A DNA stretch of 64,000 bases, taken from the NCBI RefSeq assembly GCF_947241705.1, contig NC_079267.1, positions 832,501 to 896,500 of the forward strand. Direction: 5' to 3'. The notes under the pieces are model-generated. The model did not search any database and was not told the DNA's origin. It saw only the letters and a list, made by a program, of their open reading frames with translations. Within the stretch, counting starts at the first letter, position 1; every line of letters begins with the position of its first letter. Made by a program: the position numbers and the translations under genes. The DNA is from Saccharomyces mikatae IFO 1815. Its lineage: Eukaryota; Ascomycota; Saccharomycetes; Saccharomycetales; Saccharomycetaceae. This document shows, in pieces, positions 44,192 to 55,383 of this stretch.

Positions 44192-46864
44192 ATGATGCCT
44201 GATGACAATTCGAACTCCTCCACTCAAAGTTCAAGCGCATTGTACAAAGATTTGAGGAAAGAATATGAATCTCTTTTCACTTTAAAAGAAGATTCTGGTT
44301 TGGAAATTTCACCGATATTTAATGTACTTCCAACAAAAAAGGACTATCCGGACTACTACGCAGTGATCAAAAACCCTGTATCTTTCAATACTTTAAAAAA
44401 ACGTATTCCGCACTACACAGATGTGCAACAATTTATGAACGATGTTGTACAGATTCCATGGAACGCCAAAACCTACAATACAAGAGATTCAGGAATATAT
44501 AAATACGCGTTAGTTCTTGAGAAATATTTAAAAGGCACGATTTATCCTAATTTGAAGGAAAAATATCCGAAATTAGAGTATCCTGATTTAGGCCCATTGC
44601 CCGATGAACCAGGTTATGAAGAGTTTCAACAGAAATTAAGAGAAAAGGCTGAAGAAATAGCGAGAGCCAATGCCGCCAGAGCCGAATCTAACTCTATAAT
44701 TAATTCTAACGAAGCAGCCAGAAAGTTGAGAAAGACTCGTACTGCCTCTGTTAAAAGAGAATCCGAACCAGGGACGGATACAAATAATGATGAAGACTAT
44801 GAGGCTACAGATATGGATATCGATAACTCCAAAGATGCTGATTTCCCTGATTTGATCAGAAAGCCATTAATAAACATTAATCCCTATACTCGGAAACCAT
44901 TGAGAGACAACAGGTCAACCACCCCATCTCACTCTGGCACTCCACAACCACTGGGCCCAAGGCACAGACAGGTTTCGAGAACTCAGGTAAAGCGTGGGAG
45001 ACCACCAATAATCGACTTACCATATATCCAAAGAATGAAAAATGTCATGAAAGTCTTGAAAAAGGAGGTCCTTGACAGTGGAATCGGTCTAACAGATCTT
45101 TTTGAAAGATTGCCCGATAGACACAGAGATGCCAATTATTATATTATGATTGCTAATCCAATTAGTCTCCAAGACATAAATAAAAAAGTTAAAACTCGTC
45201 GCTATAAAACATTTCAGGAGTTCCAGAATGATTTTAATCTTATGTTAACCAACTTTAGAATTTCGCATAGAGGCGATCCGGAAAGCATAAAAATTTCAAA
45301 TATCTTAGAGAAAACCTTTTCCAGTCTGGCAAGATTCGAATTATCCAAACCGGACAGAAGTTTCATTCCCGAGGGTGAGTTGAGATATCCTCTAGATGAA
45401 GTTACTGTGAATAATATATCTTACCACGTGGGAGACTGGGCACTTCTTCGAAACCAAAATGACCCTCAAAAACCTATAGTCGGTCAAATTTTCAGGTTAT
45501 GGAAAACGCCAGATGGGAAACAATGGTTAAATGCCTGTTGGTATTACAGACCCGAGCAAACTGTGCATAGAGTGGATAGGTTGTTCTACAAGAACGAAGT
45601 TATGAAAACAGGCCAGTACCGTGATCATTTAGTATCAAACTTAGTTGGAAAATGCTATGTGATACATTTTACAAGATATCAACGTGGCAATCCCGATATG
45701 AACTTGGAGGGCCCGTTATTCGTATGTGAATTTCGTTATAATGAATCAGATAAGATTTTTAACAAGATTAGAACATGGAAGGCTTGCTTGCCAGAAGAAA
45801 TCCGTGATTTAGACGAAGCTACCATACCGGTAAATGGTAGAAAGTTCTTCAAATATCCCTCTCCCATTAGACATCTACTATCTGCGAACGCAACGCCACA
45901 TGATCGCGTTCCGGAGCCAACAATGGGATCTCCTGATGCACCACCATTAGTTGGCGCCGTTTATATGAGACCTAAGATGCAACGTGACGATTTGGGAGAA
46001 TATGCAACATCCGACGACTGCCCCAGGTATATTATTAGGCCCAACGATTCTCCAGAAGAGGGTCAAGTGGATATAGAAACAGGAACCATCACCACGAACA
46101 CACCGACAGCAAATGCCCTTCCGAAAACAGGCTACTCGAGTAGTAAATTGGCCAGTTTAAGATATAATAGGTCTTCTATGTCGTTAGATAACCAGAATTC
46201 TGGTGGTCAACAACAAATACCGCTATCAAGGGTTGGTTCTCCAGGCCCGGGAGGTCCACTTACTGTGCAAGGTTTAAAACAACATCAACTACAACGATTA
46301 CAACAGCAGCAACATCAATACCAGCAACAGAAAAGATCACAAGCGTCACGTTACAATATTCCAACAATTATTGATGATTTAACATCACAAGCATCAAGGG
46401 GTAATTTGGGAAACATATTGATTGATGCTGCCTCTTCGTTTGTCTTACCTATTTCTATAACAAAAAATGTAGATGTTTTACAGCGTACTGACCCCCACAG
46501 TCAGACAAAGAGATCCGGAAGAGAAGAGATGTTTCCATGGAAAAAGACGAAGGGTGAGATATTATGGTTTAGAGGACCCAGCGTTATAGTAAATGAACGA
46601 GTAATAAACTCAGGTGACGCACACTTGGATCGACCATTAAATAGATGGTTCAATACCAACAAGAGAAGAAAACTGGAATACGAAGAAGTGGAAGACACCA
46701 TTGAAGAGGGGACTGAAAGAGATGAAACTGATGACGCCATTGAGCCAGACGTTGAGAATGAGAAAGAATCCTTGCCAGGCCCATTTTCTCTTGGATTGAG
46801 ACCCTCGGCAAAGTTCACGGCGCACAGACTCTCTTTATTGCGACCACCTTCGTCATCTCTATGA
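44192..46864 (+). CDS. RSC2: RSC chromatin-remodelling complex subunit with two bromodomains
   Basis: 890 aa (889 in S. cerevisiae). Rsc2 and its paralogue Rsc1 define two forms of RSC; Rsc2 also matters for 2-micron plasmid and chromosome maintenance. Bromodomain 1 covers about residues 15-115 (DYPDYYAVIKNPVSFNTLKKRI). An AT-hook KRGRPP lies at about 266, bromodomain 2 at about 280-385 (DANYYIMIANPISLQDINKKV), and the BAH domain at about 405-525 (VNNISYHVGDWALLRNQ). The conserved C-terminal tail follows after a Gln-rich tract (HQLQRLQQQQHQYQQQK, about 700). The start MMPDDN has two adjacent Met codons; the first is used as in S. cerevisiae. The last 60 residues diverge most. Confidence 0.96.
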   Translation: MMPDDNSNSSTQSSSALYKDLRKEYESLFTLKEDSGLEISPIFNVLPTKKDYPDYYAVIKNPVSFNTLKKRIPHYTDVQQFMNDVVQIPWNAKTYNTRDSGIYKYALVLEKYLKGTIYPNLKEKYPKLEYPDLGPLPDEPGYEEFQQKLREKAEEIARANAARAESNSIINSNEAARKLRKTRTASVKRESEPGTDTNNDEDYEATDMDIDNSKDADFPDLIRKPLININPYTRKPLRDNRSTTPSHSGTPQPLGPRHRQVSRTQVKRGRPPIIDLPYIQRMKNVMKVLKKEVLDSGIGLTDLFERLPDRHRDANYYIMIANPISLQDINKKVKTRRYKTFQEFQNDFNLMLTNFRISHRGDPESIKISNILEKTFSSLARFELSKPDRSFIPEGELRYPLDEVTVNNISYHVGDWALLRNQNDPQKPIVGQIFRLWKTPDGKQWLNACWYYRPEQTVHRVDRLFYKNEVMKTGQYRDHLVSNLVGKCYVIHFTRYQRGNPDMNLEGPLFVCEFRYNESDKIFNKIRTWKACLPEEIRDLDEATIPVNGRKFFKYPSPIRHLLSANATPHDRVPEPTMGSPDAPPLVGAVYMRPKMQRDDLGEYATSDDCPRYIIRPNDSPEEGQVDIETGTITTNTPTANALPKTGYSSSKLASLRYNRSSMSLDNQNSGGQQQIPLSRVGSPGPGGPLTVQGLKQHQLQRLQQQQHQYQQQKRSQASRYNIPTIIDDLTSQASRGNLGNILIDAASSFVLPISITKNVDVLQRTDPHSQTKRSGREEMFPWKKTKGEILWFRGPSVIVNERVINSGDAHLDRPLNRWFNTNKRRKLEYEEVEDTIEEGTERDETDDAIEPDVENEKESLPGPFSLGLRPSAKFTAHRLSLLRPPSSSL

Positions 46865-47146
46865 TCGCATTTATTGCGAGAGTGATGACAGCATTATCCC
46901 TCCCTCTCGCGTATTACCCTCCGCGAGCAGAGTCAAACTTTAAGCAGAACAGGAAATGAAATAAAATAGAAGTTATTATATAGTAGGAAGACATCTATAG
47001 ATTCATTATCGTTGTATTAGTAGTAACCATATAAAACAATTACACTTTCATTCGGATCCATTTTAGATTTCTTTTCCCAGAAGTCAAAGCCTAGTCAGCG
47101 AACTGTTACAACCAAAGCTAGAATAAACCAACCATTATAAAATAAT
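46865..47146 (+). promoter_or_regulatory. RSC2-ADE13 spacer with Bas1/Gcn4 site
   Basis: The ADE13 promoter holds GAGTCA (reverse TGACTC) at 46930-46935, about 212 bp before the start. TGACTC is the binding core for both Bas1 (with Pho2, adenine response) and Gcn4, as known for ADE genes. Confidence 0.5.
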
Positions 47147-48595
47147 ATGTCAGACTACGACAATTACGCTACGCCATTGTCTTCTAGGTATGCCTCTAAA
47201 GAAATGTCAGCCACTTTTTCTTTGAGAAATAGATTCTCTACATGGAGAAAACTATGGTTAAATTTAGCCATTGCTGAAAAGGAACTGGGCTTGACTGTTG
47301 TCACAGATGAAGCCATTGAGCAAATGCGTCAACATGTCGAAATTACCGATGACGAGATCTCAAAGGCTTCCGCTCAAGAGGCCATTGTGAGACATGATGT
47401 TATGGCACATGTCCATACATTTGGTGAAACTTGTCCAGCTGCTGCTGGTATCATCCATTTGGGTGCTACTTCCTGCTTTGTTACAGACAATGCTGATTTG
47501 ATCTTCATCAGAGACGCCTACGATATCATTATACCAAAACTTGTTAATGTAATCAACAGATTGGCCAAATTTGCTATGGAATACAAGGATTTGCCCGTAT
47601 TGGGTTGGACTCATTTCCAACCAGCACAATTGACTACTCTGGGTAAGAGAGCTACCCTGTGGATACAAGAATTATTATGGGATTTAAGGAACTTTGAAAG
47701 AGCTAGAAATGATATCGGGCTGCGTGGTGTTAAAGGTACTACGGGTACTCAAGCATCATTTTTGGCGTTGTTCCACGGTAACCATGATAAAGTTGAAGCC
47801 CTTGACGAAAGAGTCACTGAATTATTGGGTTTCGATAAGGTGTATCCAGTCACCGGTCAAACTTACTCGAGAAAAATCGATATTGACGTATTGGCTCCTT
47901 TATCTTCCTTCGCTGCAACTGCACACAAAATGGCGACTGATATAAGATTATTGGCCAACTTGAAAGAAGTTGAAGAACCCTTTGAGAAAACACAAATTGG
48001 ATCTTCCGCTATGGCCTACAAGAGAAACCCAATGCGTTGTGAAAGAGTCTGCTCCTTAGCTAGACATTTGGGTTCTTTGTTCAGTGATGCGGTTCAGACT
48101 GCATCCGTCCAATGGTTCGAAAGAACTCTAGATGATTCTGCTATTAGAAGAATATCCCTACCAAGTGCGTTCTTAACCGCAGATATTTTATTATCTACCT
48201 TATTGAACATCTCATCTGGTTTAGTTGTGTATCCAAAGGTTATTGAAAGAAGAATTAAAGGTGAACTACCCTTCATGGCCACTGAAAATATTATCATGGC
48301 TATGGTAGAAAAGAACGCTTCCAGACAAGAAGTCCATGAGCGTATTAGAGTACTTTCTCACCAAGCTGCTGCTGTAGTAAAGGAAGAAGGTGGTGAAAAT
48401 GACCTGATTGAACGTGTAAAGAACGATGAATTTTTCAAGCCAATCTGGGAAGAATTAGATTCTTTACTAGAACCATCCACTTTTGTCGGTAGAGCCCCTC
48501 AACAAGTTGAAAAGTTTGTCCAAAAAGATGTTAACAACGCTCTGCAACCTTTCCAAAAGTATCTGAATGATGAACAAGTCAAGTTGAATGTTTAG
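47147..48595 (+). CDS. ADE13: Adenylosuccinate lyase
   Basis: 482 aa, as in S. cerevisiae. It splits SAICAR to AICAR and adenylosuccinate to AMP, two steps of purine synthesis, with loss of fumarate. It belongs to the fumarase/aspartase superfamily and forms homotetramers. The superfamily signature is present at about residues 285-296 ([12 protein letters not shown]), its serine being the general catalytic base on a mobile loop. The earlier conserved motifs are [10 protein letters not shown] (about 148-157) and [14 protein letters not shown] (about 105). No targeting signal. Biased codons fit good expression. Confidence 0.98.
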   Translation: MSDYDNYATPLSSRYASKEMSATFSLRNRFSTWRKLWLNLAIAEKELGLTVVTDEAIEQMRQHVEITDDEISKASAQEAIVRHDVMAHVHTFGETCPAAAGIIHLGATSCFVTDNADLIFIRDAYDIIIPKLVNVINRLAKFAMEYKDLPVLGWTHFQPAQLTTLGKRATLWIQELLWDLRNFERARNDIGLRGVKGTTGTQASFLALFHGNHDKVEALDERVTELLGFDKVYPVTGQTYSRKIDIDVLAPLSSFAATAHKMATDIRLLANLKEVEEPFEKTQIGSSAMAYKRNPMRCERVCSLARHLGSLFSDAVQTASVQWFERTLDDSAIRRISLPSAFLTADILLSTLLNISSGLVVYPKVIERRIKGELPFMATENIIMAMVEKNASRQEVHERIRVLSHQAAAVVKEEGGENDLIERVKNDEFFKPIWEELDSLLEPSTFVGRAPQQVEKFVQKDVNNALQPFQKYLNDEQVKLNV

Positions 48596-48966
48596 AGGTT
48601 TCTGCATGAACTAATAACGTCTATGATTCCATTATACTGTACTACTGAGGATATGACAACTCTTTACTTATGTACATTCAAATAAAACTCATAAATAGAT
48701 GTTATCTATCTTGTTCAATTTATTATACTTGGCAGTGTTTTCACTTCCATTTCATATAACACTTTTCATTTTTCTTTATTTTGGCTCACACTTTTTGCAA
48801 TGTAAATGTTCCAAAAAAAAAGGAAACTCATACTGCTGAGATAATTGAAAAAAGCCATTTGAAAGGACGTGTACACTTATAGAAAGAAACTGGAGTCTAC
48901 TACCTATGAAAAGTTCATTGAATTGATGCCATCTTCTTTTGGGAATCGTACGCATAATTTAGAAAT
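48596..48966. other. ADE13-VPS38 spacer
   Basis: 371 bp: the ADE13 3' end (TTTATTATACTT near 48718) and the VPS38 promoter, with an A-run at 48814-48822. Nothing further seen. Confidence 0.4.
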
Positions 48967-50286
48967 ATGAACCAATTTTTACTAAGTCGAAGGCAAAGAC
49001 ACCTTCGTGTGATTTGCTTTCATAACATAAGTCTCTTTAAGACCAACGGAAACTCTTTGTTGATGAAAAAGTATGGTGGTTTGTTCGTGCCATGCTTTTT
49101 TGTTTTAGAATCTATAAGGGGAGAATTGCTTTATGTGAGCGAGGTGCAATCGGATTCCTTACGTAAACTCTGTTTCCAGGAATTACCAAAACTGACTGGT
49201 GCATCTACTATGATTATATTAAAATTGGTAGGACGGGTTCCGAGTGAAGTTTTGTGTGAAATAAGTTTTGATAAAAGGAGCAGCCTTGGCGATAAATGGT
49301 GTATTTTATGCACTTACACAATAGATCTTAATAAGCTACAACCTATCAATGAAGACGCGGTTTTAATTACAGGCACTAACACACCAGTACTTGGCTTGAT
49401 AGACGGATCTTACACATTATTAATAGAAAACACTAAACCGATAAAGGGGCCTGTCAGTTTGCACAAAAGGAATATAAGTCAAGTCAAGATCAAATCTTCA
49501 CTGGCATATAGTTCTTTGCTCAAATTGAATAAGTTATTAGAGTATTCTTCACAAGTTCATGAAGAAATCAATGACATCTCCAAAAAAATAGAACAGGGCT
49601 TTCCGTTGCATAAAAACCAAAACCATTGGTACATAAAAACTGTACAGAAGTCTATAAAGTCTCTACAAAGTGAGACATTACAAAGGAAAACAAAAAAAAC
49701 ACATATGGAAATGACACAACTCGAGAATAGTGACACTATCAATCATTCCAAAACTGAATTATCGTTGATATCACAAGATGAGCCCATAAACGATGACTAT
49801 GGAAGCATATACTCTAGATTCGTTCAAATCAAGGATAGATTGGATCAATTAAGGTTCAAAAAATTATATCAGCTGGTAAAAATCTTTCATTCAACAGACT
49901 TGTTTAACCCGGATAGAGGTTTTGTTCGCTTCAACAGGCCTTCTAGCATAAGCAATATTATCAACGTGCTCAACCTAAAACCCCTAAACATCGGAATCTT
50001 ATTTAGACAAGCTGATGAATCTGCAAGGCACAGAGAATATATAAACAGCCAATTGGGTTATTATCTTTTATTTCTCCATTTGACAGCAACTCAAATCTTC
50101 AAAGCCCCTTTACCCTATAAACTAATGTATTATGGCAGTACTTCAGTGATCGAAAGTCAGTATCCGTTCTACTTTACTGATTCAATGATCGCCAAACATC
50201 AGGCAAAACTGATTAGAGCAATGCATTACTTTAATGCTGACATTTTACAATTTAAGCAAGTATTGGAGAATTACTGTCCAACATAG
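48967..50286 (+). CDS. VPS38: Vps38, subunit of PI3-kinase complex II (UVRAG-like)
   Basis: 439 aa, as in S. cerevisiae. With Vps34, Vps15 and Vps30/Atg6 it forms phosphatidylinositol 3-kinase complex II at endosomes, making PI3P for retromer and carboxypeptidase Y sorting. The N-terminal 170 residues are beta-rich (C2-like). A coiled coil spans about 180-310 ([40 protein letters not shown]), by which it pairs with Vps30. The C-terminal BARA2-like domain includes [16 protein letters not shown] and [17 protein letters not shown]. Its last 35 bp overlap the end of DCR2 on the other strand. Confidence 0.94.
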   Translation: MNQFLLSRRQRHLRVICFHNISLFKTNGNSLLMKKYGGLFVPCFFVLESIRGELLYVSEVQSDSLRKLCFQELPKLTGASTMIILKLVGRVPSEVLCEISFDKRSSLGDKWCILCTYTIDLNKLQPINEDAVLITGTNTPVLGLIDGSYTLLIENTKPIKGPVSLHKRNISQVKIKSSLAYSSLLKLNKLLEYSSQVHEEINDISKKIEQGFPLHKNQNHWYIKTVQKSIKSLQSETLQRKTKKTHMEMTQLENSDTINHSKTELSLISQDEPINDDYGSIYSRFVQIKDRLDQLRFKKLYQLVKIFHSTDLFNPDRGFVRFNRPSSISNIINVLNLKPLNIGILFRQADESARHREYINSQLGYYLLFLHLTATQIFKAPLPYKLMYYGSTSVIESQYPFYFTDSMIAKHQAKLIRAMHYFNADILQFKQVLENYCPT

Positions 50287-51994
50287 ACTGGTAATCAAAA
50301 ATCTCTCTTGGACTACCATTCAGTCTTTTCCATGTGTGTATATTATTCTCACCTACATTAATTTCATAAATACGGATACGTCTTTCTGTACCTCCATAGC
50401 CAGCATAACCACCTTCTCCACCTCCGCCGCCATAGCACAACCAAAGTCGGTTTGGTGTAGAGTCATCTCGCAGACAATAATCATTACAATGATCATGCCC
50501 ACAACTGATGACATCTACACCCAGCTTGTCTAGAGTATTTAATCCCTCAGAATTATATTTTGGTGCTGTAACACCCTCTTTGTAAGTCCCAACAAGAGGG
50601 TTCCTCTCTCCAGGATGTGTCTTTGATTCAACGTTCAAATATTCTGGTAAAGGAATGTGAAAAAAAGCCATCGAAGGCCCGGTTTTAAGTTTCAAATTTT
50701 CATGATAATAATCTTCAATATATTTCCACTGCGATTCTTTGATCCAATCGTAACCAGGATAAATTTTACCAACCGTGGAATATTTATGGGAGTCCAAAAA
50801 ATAAAGCGTACTTACTGGGAGTTCAGTGCTCTTATTTGAGAAAACCTGCCAAATATAATTACCTACTCCGAATGAGTTATCCTGCGTATCATAGGGACTG
50901 AATTTAAATAGGGAATATGGCAATTCTGAAGCCAATTCAGACAACTGCCAGCGCGTTAAGCTTCCTTCATCATCATGATTTCCCCACACCATGGCCCATG
51001 GAATTTTTCTTGCAATTACTGGCGCTACTGCCTTCAATAATACAGTTTCTGAGTCTTGAATGGATCTGTCGCCCATAATTTGATCACCACTAAAAACGAC
51101 CAACTGTGGTTTTTCATTGTCAAGAACTTGTTCAATAAAAATTTTTGTTTTTGGGTCAGCTTTGCAAGCTTCATGTTTTGGAAATTCATCAAGGCATTCA
51201 GACTCTCCCACCCCCAAGTGAAGATCTGCTAGTTGGACAATTTTGAATTTGCCTTCATTGGTTACTTGTAATCGTTGAGGTCCTGTGTTTACTGAATTAA
51301 AACCAACAAATCTGTAAGTTAAATAGGCAGGTTCACTGTAGGCATACTGCACTAAGGGAAATTCTTTTTGTAGAGTCCAGTTTGCTCTTGGTTGGACACA
51401 ATCAACGCCAAAGAGGATATTGACCTCGCTTATAAAACTTCGATTCTGTAAAAGTTCCAAGCTGATAGGTTCAAATGAAATGGATAAATCCTTAAATGAT
51501 AGAGACTGTTCTGTAGAAACGTTGGAAATTCCGGTGATAGCATTGACATCTAACTTTTCTAGGTTAGGTCCGAAGTAGCGCAACGAGGCAAGGTATAATA
51601 CATCGTAATACAAGTATTCTGACTTCCCAAACCACCTACTTCCAAACGAACCTCTCAAATCCTTATGAATTCTTTTCCTTTCCACGGCTAAGTGTTTATT
51701 AGTTGAGCTTGATTTAAGCTCATACCGATTAAAGCATCTTTCATAGAAACGGCCGACATGAAAACATTCAACATAGCCAATATTTATGGCTAGTTTATCG
51801 GCAGATGAGAAACCTTCTAGACCTTTATTTTGAAGCCACTCTCCGGCATCCGGTACTATTGCGACCTCATCATCAGTGCCAAAGGTATACTTTTGAATTC
51901 TTGATGCCCGTAAATGGTCATAATAAAAAACAGCAATAACTGCAAAGACCAACAAGTACAACAAAAATCTTTGATATATCCTCGGTAGCCGCAT
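50252..51994 (-). CDS. DCR2: Dcr2 calcineurin-like phosphoesterase
   Basis: 580 aa (578 in S. cerevisiae). A Ser/Thr phosphatase that promotes G1/S by acting on Sic1 and dampens the unfolded protein response by dephosphorylating Ire1. An N-terminal membrane anchor is visible ([17 protein letters not shown], about residues 10-26). The metallophosphatase motifs are complete: ADLHLG (about 255), FSGDQIMGD (about 305), WGNHDDEG (about 341), FFHIPLPE and CGHDHCND (about 500). The C-terminal end overlaps VPS38 by 35 bp tail to tail. The first 230 residues before the catalytic domain are specific to this fungal subfamily. Confidence 0.94.
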   Translation of the reverse strand: MRLPRIYQRFLLYLLVFAVIAVFYYDHLRASRIQKYTFGTDDEVAIVPDAGEWLQNKGLEGFSSADKLAINIGYVECFHVGRFYERCFNRYELKSSSTNKHLAVERKRIHKDLRGSFGSRWFGKSEYLYYDVLYLASLRYFGPNLEKLDVNAITGISNVSTEQSLSFKDLSISFEPISLELLQNRSFISEVNILFGVDCVQPRANWTLQKEFPLVQYAYSEPAYLTYRFVGFNSVNTGPQRLQVTNEGKFKIVQLADLHLGVGESECLDEFPKHEACKADPKTKIFIEQVLDNEKPQLVVFSGDQIMGDRSIQDSETVLLKAVAPVIARKIPWAMVWGNHDDEGSLTRWQLSELASELPYSLFKFSPYDTQDNSFGVGNYIWQVFSNKSTELPVSTLYFLDSHKYSTVGKIYPGYDWIKESQWKYIEDYYHENLKLKTGPSMAFFHIPLPEYLNVESKTHPGERNPLVGTYKEGVTAPKYNSEGLNTLDKLGVDVISCGHDHCNDYCLRDDSTPNRLWLCYGGGGGEGGYAGYGGTERRIRIYEINVGENNIHTWKRLNGSPREIFDYQSMLDSNSPILA

Positions 51995-52252
51995 TATTGT
52001 CAGATATAGATACAGAGTTGGTCTCCAATAGTCGAGTCTAATACAGTGGCCAAAATTTTAGTGTTCCATGAGGATTACGTTTTGAAAAACATCAACACTA
52101 AATCAAGCTTGAAATTTGAAAATTAACTTAGAGCTAAATATAAATCCGAATATAAGTAAAAAAGAAATACTTTCTGCCTGGTTTTATATAACATCTCCTG
52201 ACCCATGAGAGAAAAAAGGCATAGAATTAAGCACGTCCTACGTACAGAAACT

Positions 52253-52543
52253 TTAATGATCTTCTTTTTCATGAGACTGCTCATAGTCCCTTCTGGATAG
52301 TTCTTCATTACCTAGTTGAGGCCTGTGACCGCCTGTTCTCAATAAACCACCAGCCGTATTATCGACTGGAAATCTTGCATTGGGCCTTACGCAATGGGGC
52401 TTACGTAACTGCTCAAAGTCCATAAGTTTTGTTTTACCTCCCCCCTTTAAAGCAATCTTTGGATTATCGCCCAACTTCCGTTCTAGTTCTTCTATATTCT
52501 TAGTGCGTTGTTTACTGCTACTGTTATTAGTATCACCTGACAT
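52253..52543 (-). CDS. YLR361C-A: Small conserved protein of unknown function
   Basis: 96 aa from MSGDTNNSSSKQ (98 in S. cerevisiae YLR361C-A). No function known. It is very hydrophilic and charged, with a central conserved-looking segment KLMDFEQLRKPHCVRP and AGGLLRTGGHRPQLG, ending in an acidic and His-rich tail (YEQSHEKEDH). The frame continues upstream to an ATG at 52642, adding 33 residues ([20 protein letters not shown]...) with the basic, amphipathic look of a mitochondrial presequence. I keep the shorter start because it fits the known length. It diverges from STE11; the two starts are 188 bp apart. Confidence 0.8.
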   Translation of the reverse strand: MSGDTNNSSSKQRTKNIEELERKLGDNPKIALKGGGKTKLMDFEQLRKPHCVRPNARFPVDNTAGGLLRTGGHRPQLGNEELSRRDYEQSHEKEDH

Positions 52544-52731
52544 TATGGTCTTTGAAATGTTGTCACCTTGTTCTTTGTTAACTGATCCTGCTTTGAAAGC
52601 TCTTTTAAGGTGCGAAGCCTTCGTCGCGATGGCTTTGACCAATTAAAAATATCACACGCATCTATACATCTAGAAAGAGAAACAACTTAAATAAAGCTGG
52701 TATGATAAAGCCACCCGTAAACAAGGGAGAT

Positions 52732-54912
52732 ATGGGGGAGACACAAGTAGCAGAGCATACTGCCATATCAGTTGATGATAAGAATACCAATGATGTACCC
52801 TTTCTGGAGTTATTTTTGAGAGAAATAGACTGTTCCCAATACCTGAATGATTTTATCAAATGCAACCTTGTCACAGAAGAAGAAATTAACTATTTAGACA
52901 AGGATATTCTCATTGCTTTGGGAGTACACAAAATTGGGGATAGACTCAAGATTTTAAGAAAGGCCAAATTGTTTCAGAGAAATAAAAGTATCGAACAAGT
53001 GAAGAAATTGAAAAACCTGATGGAAAAAGTAAGTTCACTGTCTACTTCGACATTATCCGTAAACTCAGACTTAATTCCAGAAAAGCATTGCGTTATATTT
53101 ATCTTAAACGATGGCTCTGCTAAAAAAGTGAATGTGAATGGTTGTTTTAATGCAGACTCTATCAAGAAGAGATTAATTAGAAGATTGCCACACGAATTAT
53201 TAGCCACAAACTCCGACGGAGAAGTAACTAAAATGGTTCAGGATTATGATGTGTTTGTATTAGACTATGCAAAGAACGTATTACACTTGTTGTATGATGT
53301 AGAATTAGTCACTATTTGTCATGCTAACGATCGAGTTGAGAAAAATAGATTGATTTTTGTTTCCAAAGATCAAACGCCAAGCGATAAGGCGATATCTACT
53401 TCCAAAAAATTATACCTGAGAACTTTAAGTGCATTAAGCCAAGTTGGATCAAACACATCGCATTTGACAGCACAGAACAAGGAAATATCGCCTAATGATA
53501 CTGGAGGTAAGCTCCGGATTGACAATACTGAAAAAGACAGAATCAGGAAAATATTCAATCAAAGACCTCCTAGCGAGTTTATCTCTACCAACTTGGCTGG
53601 ATATTTTCCTCATACAGACATGAAGCGGTTGCAAAAAACGATGAGAGAATCATTTCGGCATTCAGCAAGATTAAGCATCACTCAAAGTAGACCTTTGAGC
53701 GCTGAAACAAATAATATTGGTGACATCCTGTTGAAGCACTCAAATGCCGTTGATATGGCGCTATTACAAGGATTAGATCAAACGAGATTGAATAGTAAGC
53801 TTGACACAACCAAAATTCCCAAACTTGCACATAAAAAACTGGGAGATAAAGATGCCATATCCAATCAATTAGAACTATTAAGTGTTGAATCTGGTGAAGA
53901 AGACTATGATTTTCTTGAGGAGGACAGTGAAATCGTTTCACTACCAACAAAAATTGCTACACCCAAGAACTGGTTGAAGGGTGCTTGTATTGGATCAGGC
54001 AGTTTTGGAAGTGTTTATTTGGGTATGAATGCTCACACTGGTGAACTTATGGCAGTAAAACAAGTGGAGATCAAAAACAGCAATATCGGTGTGACCACAA
54101 ACAACAACAAGCAACAAACGAGAACAGATGAGAACAATGATCAAGAGGAGCAACATAAATTGCGCCCACAGAATCAACAACAAGAGAAAATAGAAGATGC
54201 CGGTCCGGTAAGTCATCCTAAAACGGGTCAAAATATTCATAGAAAGATGGTTGATGCTTTGCAGCATGAAATGAATTTATTAAAGGAACTGCATCATGAA
54301 AACATCGTTACTTATTATGGTGCTTCTCAAGAAGGTGGAAATTTGAATATTTTTCTCGAATACGTTCCAGGAGGTTCAGTTTCATCTATGTTGAACAATT
54401 ATGGTCCATTTGAAGAATCTCTGATTACTAATTTTACTAGACAAATACTGATTGGGGTTGCGTATTTACACAAGAAAAACATTATTCACCGAGATATTAA
54501 GGGTGCTAATATTTTGATTGATATCAAAGGTTGCGTGAAGATAACCGATTTTGGTATTTCAAAAAAATTATCACCTTTGAACAAAAAACAAAATAAAAGG
54601 GCTTCTTTGCAAGGCTCTGTATTTTGGATGTCACCAGAAGTGGTCAAACAGACCGCAACTACTGCTAAGGCAGATATATGGTCAACCGGATGCGTTGTTA
54701 TTGAAATGTTTACTGGTAAGCATCCATTTCCTGATTTTTCTCAGATGCAAGCGATCTTTAAAATAGGGACGAACACGACCCCTGAGATACCTTCCTGGGC
54801 TACACCAGAAGGGAAGAATTTTTTAAGAAAGGCATTTGAATTGGACTATCAATACAGACCTAGCGCCCTTGAACTGCTTCAGCATCCATGGTTGGATGCA
54901 CACATAATTTGA
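52732..54912 (+). CDS. STE11: MAP kinase kinase kinase Ste11
   Basis: 726 aa from MGETQVAE (717 in S. cerevisiae, which starts MEQTQTAEG). An in-frame ATG ten codons upstream (52702) exists but does not align. Ste11 activates Ste7 and Pbs2 in the mating, filamentation and Sho1 osmotic pathways, with Ste50 and the Ste5 scaffold. Domains: SAM (about 18-85, binds Ste50), Ras-associating-like/catalytic-binding domain (about 115-215), linker with the Ste20-site region, then the kinase from about 415. The kinase has the glycine loop [18 protein letters not shown] lysine, [17 protein letters not shown], and activation segment [14 protein letters not shown]. An Asn/Gln/Glu-rich insert sits between the lysine and helix C, longer than in S. 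cerevisiae. The N-terminal 60 residues are much more diverged than the kinase. Confidence 0.96.
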   Translation: MGETQVAEHTAISVDDKNTNDVPFLELFLREIDCSQYLNDFIKCNLVTEEEINYLDKDILIALGVHKIGDRLKILRKAKLFQRNKSIEQVKKLKNLMEKVSSLSTSTLSVNSDLIPEKHCVIFILNDGSAKKVNVNGCFNADSIKKRLIRRLPHELLATNSDGEVTKMVQDYDVFVLDYAKNVLHLLYDVELVTICHANDRVEKNRLIFVSKDQTPSDKAISTSKKLYLRTLSALSQVGSNTSHLTAQNKEISPNDTGGKLRIDNTEKDRIRKIFNQRPPSEFISTNLAGYFPHTDMKRLQKTMRESFRHSARLSITQSRPLSAETNNIGDILLKHSNAVDMALLQGLDQTRLNSKLDTTKIPKLAHKKLGDKDAISNQLELLSVESGEEDYDFLEEDSEIVSLPTKIATPKNWLKGACIGSGSFGSVYLGMNAHTGELMAVKQVEIKNSNIGVTTNNNKQQTRTDENNDQEEQHKLRPQNQQQEKIEDAGPVSHPKTGQNIHRKMVDALQHEMNLLKELHHENIVTYYGASQEGGNLNIFLEYVPGGSVSSMLNNYGPFEESLITNFTRQILIGVAYLHKKNIIHRDIKGANILIDIKGCVKITDFGISKKLSPLNKKQNKRASLQGSVFWMSPEVVKQTATTAKADIWSTGCVVIEMFTGKHPFPDFSQMQAIFKIGTNTTPEIPSWATPEGKNFLRKAFELDYQYRPSALELLQHPWLDAHII

Positions 54913-55383
54913 TGGAAAGTTATCTGGTGTTTCATTGTTGGCAACTAGTGTGCTCTTGTCAAACTCTTTATCAAATAGTAAATACGCATACATTATTTAG
55001 TGATATTCATTAAAAGATCCCAGCTATTCAATCTCTTCTTAATTACACTAACTGTGCACTTTATAAATGATAATTATGAAAAACCTAATATACTCATAGT
55101 ACTCAGGTTCTCAGATTCAAAGAACTAAAAGCAAATAAACTACTTCTGATCACAAAAAGCTTAACCGCACCAATAAAAGCAGAAAGGAAACCAGGACCTT
55201 CCTCTACTACGTTATATTAAAGTATTGATATTCTCGCAGCCATCTGTTCTAGAAAAAGGAGGTAACTGGAAAAAACAAAAACACTTCATCGCCTTTCGTT
55301 CTCATGAGTTTTCTTGTACTCAATTCTTGTCATAGGTAAAGTTATATACCAAAACAGTATTGGAAAGTTTAAAAAAAGCTTGA
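54913..55383. other. STE11-NMD4 convergent spacer
   Basis: 471 bp between convergent stops, A/T-rich with possible polyadenylation signals for both genes. No gene or repeat seen. Confidence 0.4.

Noticed and set aside
46501-46818. 105-aa minus-strand frame over the RSC2 end
   Set aside because: Dubious overlap ORF; RSC2 frame is conserved here.
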